DNA of 64,000 bases from Macrothele yani (Eukaryota > Arthropoda > Arachnida > Araneae > Macrothelidae): NCBI GenBank assembly GCA_039090855.1, contig CM077034.1, positions 230,581,005 through 230,645,004 on the forward strand, read 5' to 3'. Both the position numbers and the translations under genes were made by a program. Below, piece after piece: positions 1 to 15,000 of the stretch. Numbering within the stretch: the stretch's first letter is position 1; every line of letters begins with the position of its first letter. The notes beneath the pieces are model-generated. The model made no database searches, had not been told where the DNA came from, and saw only the letters and a program-made list of their open reading frames with translations.

Positions 1-3000
1 CAGACACTCCCTTCCTAAAATCCTCTACATATGATCTGATCTGATCTACTAGAGCATTGAATGGGCACGTTAAGCCTTCTGACCCCCGGTAGTAAATAAG
101 GGCGTCTTCTACCTCGCTTCCGTGTCACTTTCCTATCGGGCACTCTAGCCCAAATCTCCTAGCTTCCTATTTCTAAGGGTTGTTTAAGACCTGGGGTCAG
201 ACACTCCCTTCCTAAAATCCTCTACATATGATCAGATCTGATCTACTAGAGCATTGAATGGGCACGTTAAGCCTTCTGACCCCCGGTAGTAAATAAGGGC
301 GTCTTCTACCTCGCTTCCGTGTCACTTTCCTATCGGGCACTCTAGCCCAAATCTCCTAGCTTCCTATTTCTAAGGGTTGTTTAAGACCTGGGGTCAGACA
401 CTCCCTTCCTAAAATCCTCTACATATGATCTGATCTGATCTACTAGAGCATTGAATGGGCACGTTAAGCCTTCTGACCCCCGGTAGTAAATAAGGGCGTC
501 TTCTACCTCGCTTCCGTGTCACTTTCCTATCGGGCACTCTAGCCCAAATCTCCTAGCTTCCTATTTCTAAGGGTTGTTTAAGACCTGGGGTCAGACACTC
601 CCTTCCTAAAATCCTCTACATATGATCAGATCTGATCTACTAGAGCATTGAATGGGCACGTTAAGCCTTCTGACCCCCGGTAGTAAATAAGGGCGTCTTC
701 TACCTCGCTTCCGTGTCACTTTCCTATCGGGCACTCTAGCCCAAATCTCCTAGCTTCCTATTTCTAAGGGTTGTTTAAGACCTGGGGTCAGACACTCCCT
801 TCCTAAAATCCTCTACATATGATCAGATCTGATCTACTAGAGCATTGAATGGGCACGTTAAGCCTTCTGACCCCGGTAGTAAATAAGGGCGTCTTCTACC
901 TCGCTTCCGTGTCACTTTCCTATCGGGCACTCTAGCCCAAATCTCCTAGCTTCCTATTTCTAAGGGTTGTTTAAGACCTGGGGTCAGACACTCCCTTCCT
1001 AAAATCCTCTACATATGATCAGATCTGATCTACTAGAGCATTGAATGGGCACGTTAAGCCTTCTGACCCCGGTAGTAAATAAGGGCGTCTTCTACCTCGC
1101 TTCCGTGTCACTTTCCTATCGGGCACTCTAGCCCAAATCTCCTAGCTTCCTATTTCTAAGGGTTGTTTAAGACCTGGGGTCAGACACTCCCTTCCTAAAA
1201 TCCTCTACATATGATCAGATCTGATCTACTAGAGCATTGAATGGGCACGTTAAGCCTTCTGACCCCCGGTAGTAAATAAGGGCGTCTTCTACCTCGCTTC
1301 CGTGTCACTTTCCTATCGGGCACTCTAGCCCAAATCTCCTAGCTTCCTATTTCTAAGGGTTGTTTAAGACCTGGGGTCAGACACTCCCTTCCTAAAATCC
1401 TCTACATATGATCAGATCTGATCTACTAGAGCATTGAATGGGCACGTTAAGCCTTCTGACCCCGGTAGTAAATAAGGGCGTCTTCTACCTCGCTTCCGTG
1501 TCACTTTCCTATCGGGCACTCTAGCCCAAATCTCCTAGCTTCCTATTTCTAAGGGTTGTTTAAGACCTGGGGTCAGACACTCCCTTCCTAAAATCCTCTA
1601 CATATGATCTGATCTGATCTACTAGAGCATTGAATGGGCACGTTAAGCCTTCTGACCCCCGGTAGTAAATAAGGGCGTCTTCTACCTCGCTTCCGTGTCA
1701 CTTTCCTATCGGGCACTCTAGCCCAAATCTCCTAGCTTCCTATTTCTAAGGGTTGTTTAAGACCTGGGGTCAGACACTCCCTTCCTAAAATCCTCTACAT
1801 ATGATCAGATCTGATCTACTAGAGCATTGAATGGGCACGTTAAGCCTTCTGACCCCCGGTAGTAAATAAGGGCGTCTTCTACCTCGCTTCCGTGTCACTT
1901 TCCTATCGGGCACTCTAGCCCAAATCTCCTAGCTTCCTATTTCTAAGGGTTGTTTAAGACCTGGGGTCAGACACTCCCTTCCTAAAATCCTCTACATATG
2001 ATCTGATCTGATCTACTAGAGCATTGAATGGGCACGTTAAGCCTTCTGACCCCCGGTAGTAAATAAGGGCGTCTTCTACCTCGCTTCCGTGTCACTTTCC
2101 TATCGGGCACTCTAGCCCAAATCTCCTAGCTTCCTATTTCTAAGGGTTGTTTAAGACCTGGGGTCAGACACTCCCTTCCTAAAATCCTCTACATATGATC
2201 TGATCTGATCTACTAGAGCATTGAATGGGCACGTTAAGCCTTCTGACCCCCGGTAGTAAATAAGGGCGTCTTCTACCTCGCTTCCGTGTCACTTTCCTAT
2301 CGGGCACTCTAGCCCAAATCTCCTAGCTTCCTATTTCTAAGGGTTGTTTAAGACCTGGGGTCAGACACTCCCTTCCTAAAATCCTCTACATATGATCAGA
2401 TCTGATCTACTAGAGCATTGAATGGGCACGTTAAGCCTTCTGACCCCCGGTAGTAAATAAGGGCGTCTTCTACCTCGCTTCCGTGTCACTTTCCTATCGG
2501 GCACTCTAGCCCAAATCTCCTAGCTTCCTATTTCTAAGGGTTGTTTAAGACCTGGGGTCAGACACTCCCTTCCTAAAATCCTCTACATATGATCTGATCT
2601 GATCTACTAGAGCATTGAATGGGCACGTTAAGCCTTCTGACCCCCGGTAGTAAATAAGGGCGTCTTCTACCTCGCTTCCGTGTCACTTTCCTATCGGGCA
2701 CTCTAGCCCAAATCTCCTAGCTTCCTATTTCTAAGGGTTGTTTAAGACCTGGGGTCAGACACTCCCTTCCTAAAATCCTCTACATATGATCTGATCTGAT
2801 CTACTAGAGCATTGAATGGGCACGTTAAGCCTTCTGACCCCCGGTAGTAAATAAGGGCGTCTTCTACCTCGCTTCCGTGTCACTTTCCTATCGGGCACTC
2901 TAGCCCAAATCTCCTAGCTTCCTATTTCTAAGGGTTGTTTAAGACCTGGGGTCAGACACTCCCTTCCTAAAATCCTCTACATATGATCAGATCTGATCTA

Positions 3001-6000
3001 CTAGAGCATTGAATGGGCACGTTAAGCCTTCTGACCCCCGGTAGTAAATAAGGGCGTCTTCTACCTCGCTTCCGTGTCACTTTCCTATCGGGCACTCTAG
3101 CCCAAATCTCCTAGCTTCCTATTTCTAAGGGTTGTTTAAGACCTGGGGTCAGACACTCCCTTCCTAAAATCCTCTACATATGATCTGATCTGATCTACTA
3201 GAGCATTGAATGGGCACGTTAAGCCTTCTGACCCCCGGTAGTAAATAAGGGCGTCTTCTACCTCGCTTCCGTGTCACTTTCCTATCGGGCACTCTAGCCC
3301 AAATCTCCTAGCTTCCTATTTCTAAGGGTTGTTTAAGACCTGGGGTCAGACACTCCCTTCCTAAAATCCTCTACATATGATCTGATCTGATCTACTAGAG
3401 CATTGAATGGGCACGTTAAGCCTTCTGACCCCGGTAGTAAATAAGGGCGTCTTCTACCTCGCTTCCGTGTCACTTTCCTATCGGGCACTCTAGCCCAAAT
3501 CTCCTAGCTTCCTATTTCTAAGGGTTGTTTAAGACCTGGGGTCAGACACTCCCTTCCTAAAATCCTCTACATATGATCAGATCTGATCTACTAGAGCATT
3601 GAATGGGCACGTTAAGCCTTCTGACCCCCGGTAGTAAATAAGGGCGTCTTCTACCTCGCTTCCGTGTCACTTTCCTATCGGGCACTCTAGCCCAAATCTC
3701 CTAGCTTCCTATTTCTAAGGGTTGTTTAAGACCTGGGGTCAGACACTCCCTTCCTAAAATCCTCTACATATGATCAGATCTGATCTACTAGAGCATTGAA
3801 TGGGCACGTTAAGCCTTCTGACCCCCGGTAGTAAATAAGGGCGTCTTCTACCTCGCTTCCGTGTCACTTTCCTATCGGGCACTCTAGCCCAAATCTCCTA
3901 GCTTCCTATTTCTAAGGGTTGTTTAAGACCTGGGGTCAGACACTCCCTTCCTAAAATCCTCTACATATGATCTGATCTGATCTACTAGAGCATTGAATGG
4001 GCACGTTAAGCCTTCTGACCCCCGGTAGTAAATAAGGGCGTCTTCTACCTCGCTTCCGTGTCACTTTCCTATCGGGCACTCTAGCCCAAATCTCCTAGCT
4101 TCCTATTTCTAAGGGTTGTTTAAGACCTGGGGTCAGACACTCCCTTCCTAAAATCCTCTACATATGATCTGATCTGATCTACTAGAGCATTGAATGGGCA
4201 CGTTAAGCCTTCTGACCCCCGGTAGTAAATAAGGGCGTCTTCTACCTCGCTTCCGTGTCACTTTCCTATCGGGCACTCTAGCCCAAATCTCCTAGCTTCC
4301 TATTTCTAAGGGTTGTTTAAGACCTGGGGTCAGACACTCCCTTCCTAAAATCCTCTACATATGATCAGATCTGATCTACTAGAGCATTGAATGGGCACGT
4401 TAAGCCTTCTGACCCCGGTAGTAAATAAGGGCGTCTTCTACCTCGCTTCCGTGTCACTTTCCTATCGGGCACTCTAGCCCAAATCTCCTAGCTTCCTATT
4501 TCTAAGGGTTGTTTAAGACCTGGGGTCAGACACTCCCTTCCTAAAATCCTCTACATATGATCTGATCTGATCTACTAGAGCATTGAATGGGCACGTTAAG
4601 CCTTCTGACCCCCGGTAGTAAATAAGGGCGTCTTCTACCTCGCTTCCGTGTCACTTTCCTATCGGGCACTCTAGCCCAAATCTCCTAGCTTCCTATTTCT
4701 AAGGGTTGTTTAAGACCTGGGGTCAGACACTCCCTTCCTAAAATCCTCTACATATGATCTGATCTGATCTACTAGAGCATTGAATGGGCACGTTAAGCCT
4801 TCTGACCCCCGGTAGTAAATAAGGGCGTCTTCTACCTCGCTTCCGTGTCACTTTCCTATCGGGCACTCTAGCCCAAATCTCCTAGCTTCCTATTTCTAAG
4901 GGTTGTTTAAGACCTGGGGTCAGACACTCCCTTCCTAAAATCCTCTACATATGATCAGATCTGATCTACTAGAGCATTGAATGGGCACGTTAAGCCTTCT
5001 GACCCCCGGTAGTAAATAAGGGCGTCTTCTACCTCGCTTCCGTGTCACTTTCCTATCGGGCACTCTAGCCCAAATCTCCTAGCTTCCTATTTCTAAGGGT
5101 TGTTTAAGACCTGGGGTCAGACACTCCCTTCCTAAAATCCTCTACATATGATCTGATCTGATCTACTAGAGCATTGAATGGGCACGTTAAGCCTTCTGAC
5201 CCCCGGTAGTAAATAAGGGCGTCTTCTACCTCGCTTCCGTGTCACTTTCCTATCGGGCACTCTAGCCCAAATCTCCTAGCTTCCTATTTCTAAGGGTTGT
5301 TTAAGACCTGGGGTCAGACACTCCCTTCCTAAAATCCTCTACATATGATCTGATCTGATCTACTAGAGCATTGAATGGGCACGTTAAGCCTTCTGACCCC
5401 CGGTAGTAAATAAGGGCGTCTTCTACCTCGCTTCCGTGTCACTTTCCTATCGGGCACTCTAGCCCAAATCTCCTAGCTTCCTATTTCTAAGGGTTGTTTA
5501 AGACCTGGGGTCAGACACTCCCTTCCTAAAATCCTCTACATATGATCTGATCTGATCTACTAGAGCATTGAATGGGCACGTTAAGCCTTCTGACCCCCGG
5601 TAGTAAATAAGGGCGTCTTCTACCTCGCTTCCGTGTCACTTTCCTATCGGGCACTCTAGCCCAAATCTCCTAGCTTCCTATTTCTAAGGGTTGTTTAAGA
5701 CCTGGGGTCAGACACTCCCTTCCTAAAATCCTCTACATATGATCTGATCTGATCTACTAGAGCATTGAATGGGCACGTTAAGCCTTCTGACCCCCGGTAG
5801 TAAATAAGGGCGTCTTCTACCTCGCTTCCGTGTCACTTTCCTATCGGGCACTCTAGCCCAAATCTCCTAGCTTCCTATTTCTAAGGGTTGTTTAAGACCT
5901 GGGGTCAGACACTCCCTTCCTAAAATCCTCTACATATGATCAGATCTGATCTACTAGAGCATTGAATGGGCACGTTAAGCCTTCTGACCCCCGGTAGTAA

Positions 6001-9000
6001 ATAAGGGCGTCTTCTACCTCGCTTCCGTGTCACTTTCCTATCGGGCACTCTAGCCCAAATCTCCTAGCTTCCTATTTCTAAGGGTTGTTTAAGACCTGGG
6101 GTCAGACACTCCCTTCCTAAAATCCTCTACATATGATCTGATCTGATCTACTAGAGCATTGAATGGGCACGTTAAGCCTTCTGACCCCCGGTAGTAAATA
6201 AGGGCGTCTTCTACCTCGCTTCCGTGTCACTTTCCTATCGGGCACTCTAGCCCAAATCTCCTAGCTTCCTATTTCTAAGGGTTGTTTAAGACCTGGGGTC
6301 AGACACTCCCTTCCTAAAATCCTCTACATATGATCTGATCTGATCTACTAGAGCATTGAATGGGCACGTTAAGCCTTCTGACCCCCGGTAGTAAATAAGG
6401 GCGTCTTCTACCTCGCTTCCGTGTCACTTTCCTATCGGGCACTCTAGCCCAAATCTCCTAGCTTCCTATTTCTAAGGGTTGTTTAAGACCTGGGGTCAGA
6501 CACTCCCTTCCTAAAATCCTCTACATATGATCAGATCTGATCTACTAGAGCATTGAATGGGCACGTTAAGCCTTCTGACCCCCGGTAGTAAATAAGGGCG
6601 TCTTCTACCTCGCTTCCGTGTCACTTTCCTATCGGGCACTCTAGCCCAAATCTCCTAGCTTCCTATTTCTAAGGGTTGTTTAAGACCTGGGGTCAGACAC
6701 TCCCTTCCTAAAATCCTCTACATATGATCTGATCTGATCTACTAGAGCATTGAATGGGCACGTTAAGCCTTCTGACCCCCGGTAGTAAATAAGGGCGTCT
6801 TCTACCTCGCTTCCGTGTCACTTTCCTATCGGGCACTCTAGCCCAAATCTCCTAGCTTCCTATTTCTAAGGGTTGTTTAAGACCTGGGGTCAGACACTCC
6901 CTTCCTAAAATCCTCTACATATGATCTGATCTGATCTACTAGAGCATTGAATGGGCACGTTAAGCCTTCTGACCCCCGGTAGTAAATAAGGGCGTCTTCT
7001 ACCTCGCTTCCGTGTCACTTTCCTATCGGGCACTCTAGCCCAAATCTCCTAGCTTCCTATTTCTAAGGGTTGTTTAAGACCTGGGGTCAGACACTCCCTT
7101 CCTAAAATCCTCTACATATGATCTGATCTGATCTACTAGAGCATTGAATGGGCACGTTAAGCCTTCTGACCCCGGTAGTAAATAAGGGCGTCTTCTACCT
7201 CGCTTCCGTGTCACTTTCCTATCGGGCACTCTAGCCCAAATCTCCTAGCTTCCTATTTCTAAGGGTTGTTTAAGACCTGGGGTCAGACACTCCCTTCCTA
7301 AAATCCTCTACATATGATCTGATCTGATCTACTAGAGCATTGAATGGGCACGTTAAGCCTTCTGACCCCCGGTAGTAAATAAGGGCGTCTTCTACCTCGC
7401 TTCCGTGTCACTTTCCTATCGGGCACTCTAGCCCAAATCTCCTAGCTTCCTATTTCTAAGGGTTGTTTAAGACCTGGGGTCAGACACTCCCTTCCTAAAA
7501 TCCTCTACATATGATCTGATCTGATCTACTAGAGCATTGAATGGGCACGTTAAGCCTTCTGACCCCCGGTAGTAAATAAGGGCGTCTTCTACCTCGCTTC
7601 CGTGTCACTTTCCTATCGGGCACTCTAGCCCAAATCTCCTAGCTTCCTATTTCTAAGGGTTGTTTAAGACCTGGGGTCAGACACTCCCTTCCTAAAATCC
7701 TCTACATATGATCTGATCTGATCTACTAGAGCATTGAATGGGCACGTTAAGCCTTCTGACCCCCGGTAGTAAATAAGGGCGTCTTCTACCTCGCTTCCGT
7801 GTCACTTTCCTATCGGGCACTCTAGCCCAAATCTCCTAGCTTCCTATTTCTAAGGGTTGTTTAAGACCTGGGGTCAGACACTCCCTTCCTAAAATCCTCT
7901 ACATATGATCTGATCTGATCTACTAGAGCATTGAATGGGCACGTTAAGCCTTCTGACCCCCGGTAGTAAATAAGGGCGTCTTCTACCTCGCTTCCGTGTC
8001 ACTTTCCTATCGGGCACTCTAGCCCAAATCTCCTAGCTTCCTATTTCTAAGGGTTGTTTAAGACCTGGGGTCAGACACTCCCTTCCTAAAATCCTCTACA
8101 TATGATCTGATCTGATCTACTAGAGCATTGAATGGGCACGTTAAGCCTTCTGACCCCCGGTAGTAAATAAGGGCGTCTTCTACCTCGCTTCCGTGTCACT
8201 TTCCTATCGGGCACTCTAGCCCAAATCTCCTAGCTTCCTATTTCTAAGGGTTGTTTAAGACCTGGGGTCAGACACTCCCTTCCTAAAATCCTCTACATAT
8301 GATCTGATCAGATCTGATCTACTAGAGCATTGAATGGGCACGTTAAGCCTTCTGACCCCCGGTAGTAAATAAGGGCGTCTTCTACCTCGCTTCCGTGTCA
8401 CTTTCCTATCGGGCACTCTAGCCCAAATCTCCTAGCTTCCTATTTCTAAGGGTTGTTTAAGACCTGGGGTCAGACACTCCCTTCCTAAAATCCTCTACAT
8501 ATGATCTGATCAGATCTGATCTACTAGAGCATTGAATGGGCACGTTAAGCCTTCTGACCCCGGTAGTAAATAAGGGCGTCTTCTACCTCGCTTCCGTGTC
8601 ACTTTCCTATCGGGCACTCTAGCCCAAATCTCCTAGCTTCCTATTTCTAAGGGTTGTTTAAGACCTGGGGTCAGACACTCCCTTCCTAAAATCCTCTACA
8701 TATGATCTGATCTGATCTACTAGAGCATTGAATGGGCACGTTAAGCCTTCTGACCCCCGGTAGTAAATAAGGGCGTCTTCTACCTCGCTTCCGTGTCACT
8801 TTCCTATCGGGCACTCTAGCCCAAATCTCCTAGCTTCCTATTTCTAAGGGTTGTTTAAGACCTGGGGTCAGACACTCCCTTCCTAAAATCCTCTACATAT
8901 GATCTGATCAGATCTGATCTACTAGAGCATTGAATGGGCACGTTAAGCCTTCTGACCCCCGGTAGTAAATAAGGGCGTCTTCTACCTCGCTTCCGTGTCA

Positions 9001-12000
9001 CTTTCCTATCGGGCACTCTAGCCCAAATCTCCTAGCTTCCTATTTCTAAGGGTTGTTTAAGACCTGGGGTCAGACACTCCCTTCCTAAAATCCTCTACAT
9101 ATGATCTGATCAGATCTGATCTACTAGAGCATTGAATGGGCACGTTAAGCCTTCTGACCCCCGGTAGTAAATAAGGGCGTCTTCTACCTCGCTTCCGTGT
9201 CACTTTCCTATCGGGCACTCTAGCCCAAATCTCCTAGCTTCCTATTTCTAAGGGTTGTTTAAGACCTGGGGTCAGACACTCCCTTCCTAAAATCCTCTAC
9301 ATATGATCTGATCTGATCTACTAGAGCATTGAATGGGCACGTTAAGCCTTCTGACCCCCGGTAGTAAATAAGGGCGTCTTCTACCTCGCTTCCGTGTCAC
9401 TTTCCTATCGGGCACTCTAGCCCAAATCTCCTAGCTTCCTATTTCTAAGGGTTGTTTAAGACCTGGGGTCAGACACTCCCTTCCTAAAATCCTCTACATA
9501 TGATCAGATCTGATCTACTAGAGCATTGAATGGGCACGTTAAGCCTTCTGACCCCCGGTAGTAAATAAGGGCGTCTTCTACCTCGCTTCCGTGTCACTTT
9601 CCTATCGGGCACTCTAGCCCAAATCTCCTAGCTTCCTATTTCTAAGGGTTGTTTAAGACCTGGGGTCAGACACTCCCTTCCTAAAATCCTCTACATATGA
9701 TCTGATCTGATCTACTAGAGCATTGAATGGGCACGTTAAGCCTTCTGACCCCCGGTAGTAAATAAGGGCGTCTTCTACCTCGCTTCCGTGTCACTTTCCT
9801 ATCGGGCACTCTAGCCCAAATCTCCTAGCTTCCTATTTCTAAGGGTTGTTTAAGACCTGGGGTCAGACACTCCCTTCCTAAAATCCTCTACATATGATCT
9901 GATCTGATCTACTAGAGCATTGAATGGGCACGTTAAGCCTTCTGACCCCCGGTAGTAAATAAGGGCGTCTTCTACCTCGCTTCCGTGTCACTTTCCTATC
10001 GGGCACTCTAGCCCAAATCTCCTAGCTTCCTATTTCTAAGGGTTGTTTAAGACCTGGGGTCAGACACTCCCTTCCTAAAATCCTCTACATATGATCTGAT
10101 CTGATCTACTAGAGCATTGAATGGGCACGTTAAGCCTTCTGACCCCCGGTAGTAAATAAGGGCGTCTTCTACCTCGCTTCCGTGTCACTTTCCTATCGGG
10201 CACTCTAGCCCAAATCTCCTAGCTTCCTATTTCTAAGGGTTGTTTAAGACCTGGGGTCAGACACTCCCTTCCTAAAATCCTCTACATATGATCTGATCTG
10301 ATCTACTAGAGCATTGAATGGGCACGTTAAGCCTTCTGACCCCCGGTAGTAAATAAGGGCGTCTTCTACCTCGCTTCCGTGTCACTTTCCTATCGGGCAC
10401 TCTAGCCCAAATCTCCTAGCTTCCTATTTCTAAGGGTTGTTTAAGACCTGGGGTCAGACACTCCCTTCCTAAAATCCTCTACATATGATCTGATCTGATC
10501 TACTAGAGCATTGAATGGGCACGTTAAGCCTTCTGACCCCTGGTAGTAAATAAGGGCGTCTTCTACCTCGCTTCCGTGTCACTTTCCTATCGGGCACTCT
10601 AGCCCAAATCTCCTAGCTTCCTATTTCTAAGGGTTGTTTAAGACCTGGGGTCAGACACTCCCTTCCTAAAATCCTCTACATATGATCTGATCTGATCTAC
10701 TAGAGCATTGAATGGGCACGTTAAGCCTTCTGACCCCCGGTAGTAAATAAGGGCGTCTTCTACCTCGCTTCCGTGTCACTTTCCTATCGGGCACTCTAGC
10801 CCAAATCTCCTAGCTTCCTATTTCTAAGGGTTGTTTAAGACCTGGGGTCAGACACTCCCTTCCTAAAATCCTCTACATATGATCTGATCAGATCTGATCT
10901 ACTAGAGCATTGAATGGGCACGTTAAGCCTTCTGACCCCCGGTAGTAAATAAGGGCGTCTTCTACCTCGCTTCCGTGTCACTTTCCTATCGGGCACTCTA
11001 GCCCAAATCTCCTAGCTTCCTATTTCTAAGGGTTGTTTAAGACCTGGGGTCAGACACTCCCTTCCTAAAATCCTCTACATATGATCTGATCAGATCTGAT
11101 CTACTAGAGCATTGAATGGGCACGTTAAGCCTTCTGACCCCCGGTAGTAAATAAGGGCGTCTTCTACCTCGCTTCCGTGTCACTTTCCTATCGGGCACTC
11201 TAGCCCAAATCTCCTAGCTTCCTATTTCTAAGGGTTGTTTAAGACCTGGGGTCAGACACTCCCTTCCTAAAATCCTCTACATATGATCTGATCTGATCTA
11301 CTAGAGCATTGAATGGGCACGTTAAGCCTTCTGACCCCCGGTAGTAAATAAGGGCGTCTTCTACCTCGCTTCCGTGTCACTTTCCTATCGGGCACTCTAG
11401 CCCAAATCTCCTAGCTTCCTATTTCTAAGGGTTGTTTAAGACCTGGGGTCAGACACTCCCTTCCTAAAATCCTCTACATATGATCTGATCTGATCTACTA
11501 GAGCATTGAATGGGCACGTTAAGCCTTCTGACCCCCGGTAGTAAATAAGGGCGTCTTCTACCTCGCTTCCGTGTCACTTTCCTATCGGGCACTCTAGCCC
11601 AAATCTCCTAGCTTCCTATTTCTAAGGGTTGTTTAAGACCTGGGGTCAGACACTCCCTTCCTAAAATCCTCTACATATGATCTGATCTGATCTACTAGAG
11701 CATTGAATGGGCACGTTAAGCCTTCTGACCCCCGGTAGTAAATAAGGGCGTCTTCTACCTCGCTTCCGTGTCACTTTCCTATCGGGCACTCTAGCCCAAA
11801 TCTCCTAGCTTCCTATTTCTAAGGGTTGTTTAAGACCTGGGGTCAGACACTCCCTTCCTAAAATCCTCTACATATGATCTGATCTGATCTACTAGAGCAT
11901 TGAATGGGCACGTTAAGCCTTCTGACCCCCGGTAGTAAATAAGGGCGTCTTCTACCTCGCTTCCGTGTCACTTTCCTATCGGGCACTCTAGCCCAAATCT

Positions 12001-15000
12001 CCTAGCTTCCTATTTCTAAGGGTTGTTTAAGACCTGGGGTCAGACACTCCCTTCCTAAAATCCTCTACATATGATCTGATCTGATCTACTAGAGCATTGA
12101 ATGGGCACGTTAAGCCTTCTGACCCCCGGTAGTAAATAAGGGCGTCTTCTACCTCGCTTCCGTGTCACTTTCCTATCGGGCACTCTAGCCCAAATCTCCT
12201 AGCTTCCTATTTCTAAGGGTTGTTTAAGACCTGGGGTCAGACACTCCCTTCCTAAAATCCTCTACATATGATCTGATCTGATCTACTAGAGCATTGAATG
12301 GGCACGTTAAGCCTTCTGACCCCCGGTAGTAAATAAGGGCGTCTTCTACCTCGCTTCCGTGTCACTTTCCTATCGGGCACTCTAGCCCAAATCTCCTAGC
12401 TTCCTATTTCTAAGGGTTGTTTAAGACCTGGGGTCAGACACTCCCTTCCTAAAATCCTCTACATATGATCTGATCTGATCTACTAGAGCATTGAATGGGC
12501 ACGTTAAGCCTTCTGACCCCCGGTAGTAAATAAGGGCGTCTTCTACCTCGCTTCCGTGTCACTTTCCTATCGGGCACTCTAGCCCAAATCTCCTAGCTTC
12601 CTATTTCTAAGGGTTGTTTAAGACCTGGGGTCAGACACTCCCTTCCTAAAATCCTCTACATATGATCTGATCTGATCTACTAGAGCATTGAATGGGCACG
12701 TTAAGCCTTCTGACCCCCGGTAGTAAATAAGGGCGTCTTCTACCTCGCTTCCGTGTCACTTTCCTATCGGGCACTCTAGCCCAAATCTCCTAGCTTCCTA
12801 TTTCTAAGGGTTGTTTAAGACCTGGGGTCAGACACTCCCTTCCTAAAATCCTCTACATATGATCTGATCTGATCTACTAGAGCATTGAATGGGCACGTTA
12901 AGCCTTCTGACCCCCGGTAGTAAATAAGGGCGTCTTCTACCTCGCTTCCGTGTCACTTTCCTATCGGGCACTCTAGCCCAAATCTCCTAGCTTCCTATTT
13001 CTAAGGGTTGTTTAAGACCTGGGGTCAGACACTCCCTTCCTAAAATCCTCTACATATGATCTGATCTGATCTACTAGAGCATTGAATGGGCACGTTAAGC
13101 CTTCTGACCCCCGGTAGTAAATAAGGGCGTCTTCTACCTCGCTTCCGTGTCACTTTCCTATCGGGCACTCTAGCCCAAATCTCCTAGCTTCCTATTTCTA
13201 AGGGTTGTTTAAGACCTGGGGTCAGACACTCCCTTCCTAAAATCCTCTACATATGATCTGATCAGATCTGATCTACTAGAGCATTGAATGGGCACGTTAA
13301 GCCTTCTGACCCCCGGTAGTAAATAAGGGCGTCTTCTACCTCGCTTCCGTGTCACTTTCCTATCGGGCACTCTAGCCCAAATCTCCTAGCTTCCTATTTC
13401 TAAGGGTTGTTTAAGACCTGGGGTCAGACACTCCCTTCCTAAAATCCTCTACATATGATCTGATCAGATCTGATCTACTAGAGCATTGAATGGGCACGTT
13501 AAGCCTTCTGACCCCCGGTAGTAAATAAGGGCGTCTTCTACCTCGCTTCCGTGTCACTTTCCTATCGGGCACTCTAGCCCAAATCTCCTAGCTTCCTATT
13601 TCTAAGGGTTGTTTAAGACCTGGGGTCAGACACTCCCTTCCTAAAATCCTCTACATATGATCTGATCAGATCTGATCTACTAGAGCATTGAATGGGCACG
13701 TTAAGCCTTCTGACCCCCGGTAGTAAATAAGGGCGTCTTCTACCTCGCTTCCGTGTCACTTTCCTATCGGGCACTCTAGCCCAAATCTCCTAGCTTCCTA
13801 TTTCTAAGGGTTGTTTAAGACCTGGGGTCAGACACTCCCTTCCTAAAATCCTCTACATATGATCTGATCTGATCTACTAGAGCATTGAATGGGCACGTTA
13901 AGCCTTCTGACCCCCGGTAGTAAATAAGGGCGTCTTCTACCTCGCTTCCGTGTCACTTTCCTATCGGGCACTCTAGCCCAAATCTCCTAGCTTCCTATTT
14001 CTAAGGGTTGTTTAAGACCTGGGGTCAGACACTCCCTTCCTAAAATCCTCTACATATGATCTGATCTGATCTACTAGAGCATTGAATGGGCACGTTAAGC
14101 CTTCTGACCCCCGGTAGTAAATAAGGGCGTCTTCTACCTCGCTTCCGTGTCACTTTCCTATCGGGCACTCTAGCCCAAATCTCCTAGCTTCCTATTTCTA
14201 AGGGTTGTTTAAGACCTGGGGTCAGACACTCCCTTCCTAAAATCCTCTACATATGATCTGATCTGATCTACTAGAGCATTGAATGGGCACGTTAAGCCTT
14301 CTGACCCCCGGTAGTAAATAAGGGCGTCTTCTACCTCGCTTCCGTGTCACTTTCCTATCGGGCACTCTAGCCCAAATCTCCTAGCTTCCTATTTCTAAGG
14401 GTTGTTTAAGACCTGGGGTCAGACACTCCCTTCCTAAAATCCTCTACATATGATCTGATCTGATCTACTAGAGCATTGAATGGGCACGTTAAGCCTTCTG
14501 ACCCCCGGTAGTAAATAAGGGCGTCTTCTACCTCGCTTCCGTGTCACTTTCCTATCGGGCACTCTAGCCCAAATCTCCTAGCTTCCTATTTCTAAGGGTT
14601 GTTTAAGACCTGGGGTCAGACACTCCCTTCCTAAAATCCTCTACATATGATCTGATCTGATCTACTAGAGCATTGAATGGGCACGTTAAGCCTTCTGACC
14701 CCCGGTAGTAAATAAGGGCGTCTTCTACCTCGCTTCCGTGTCACTTTCCTATCGGGCACTCTAGCCCAAATCTCCTAGCTTCCTATTTCTAAGGGTTGTT
14801 TAAGACCTGGGGTCAGACACTCCCTTCCTAAAATCCTCTACATATGATCTGATCTGATCTACTAGAGCATTGAATGGGCACGTTAAGCCTTCTGACCCCC
14901 GGTAGTAAATAAGGGCGTCTTCTACCTCGCTTCCGTGTCACTTTCCTATCGGGCACTCTAGCCCAAATCTCCTAGCTTCCTATTTCTAAGGGTTGTTTAA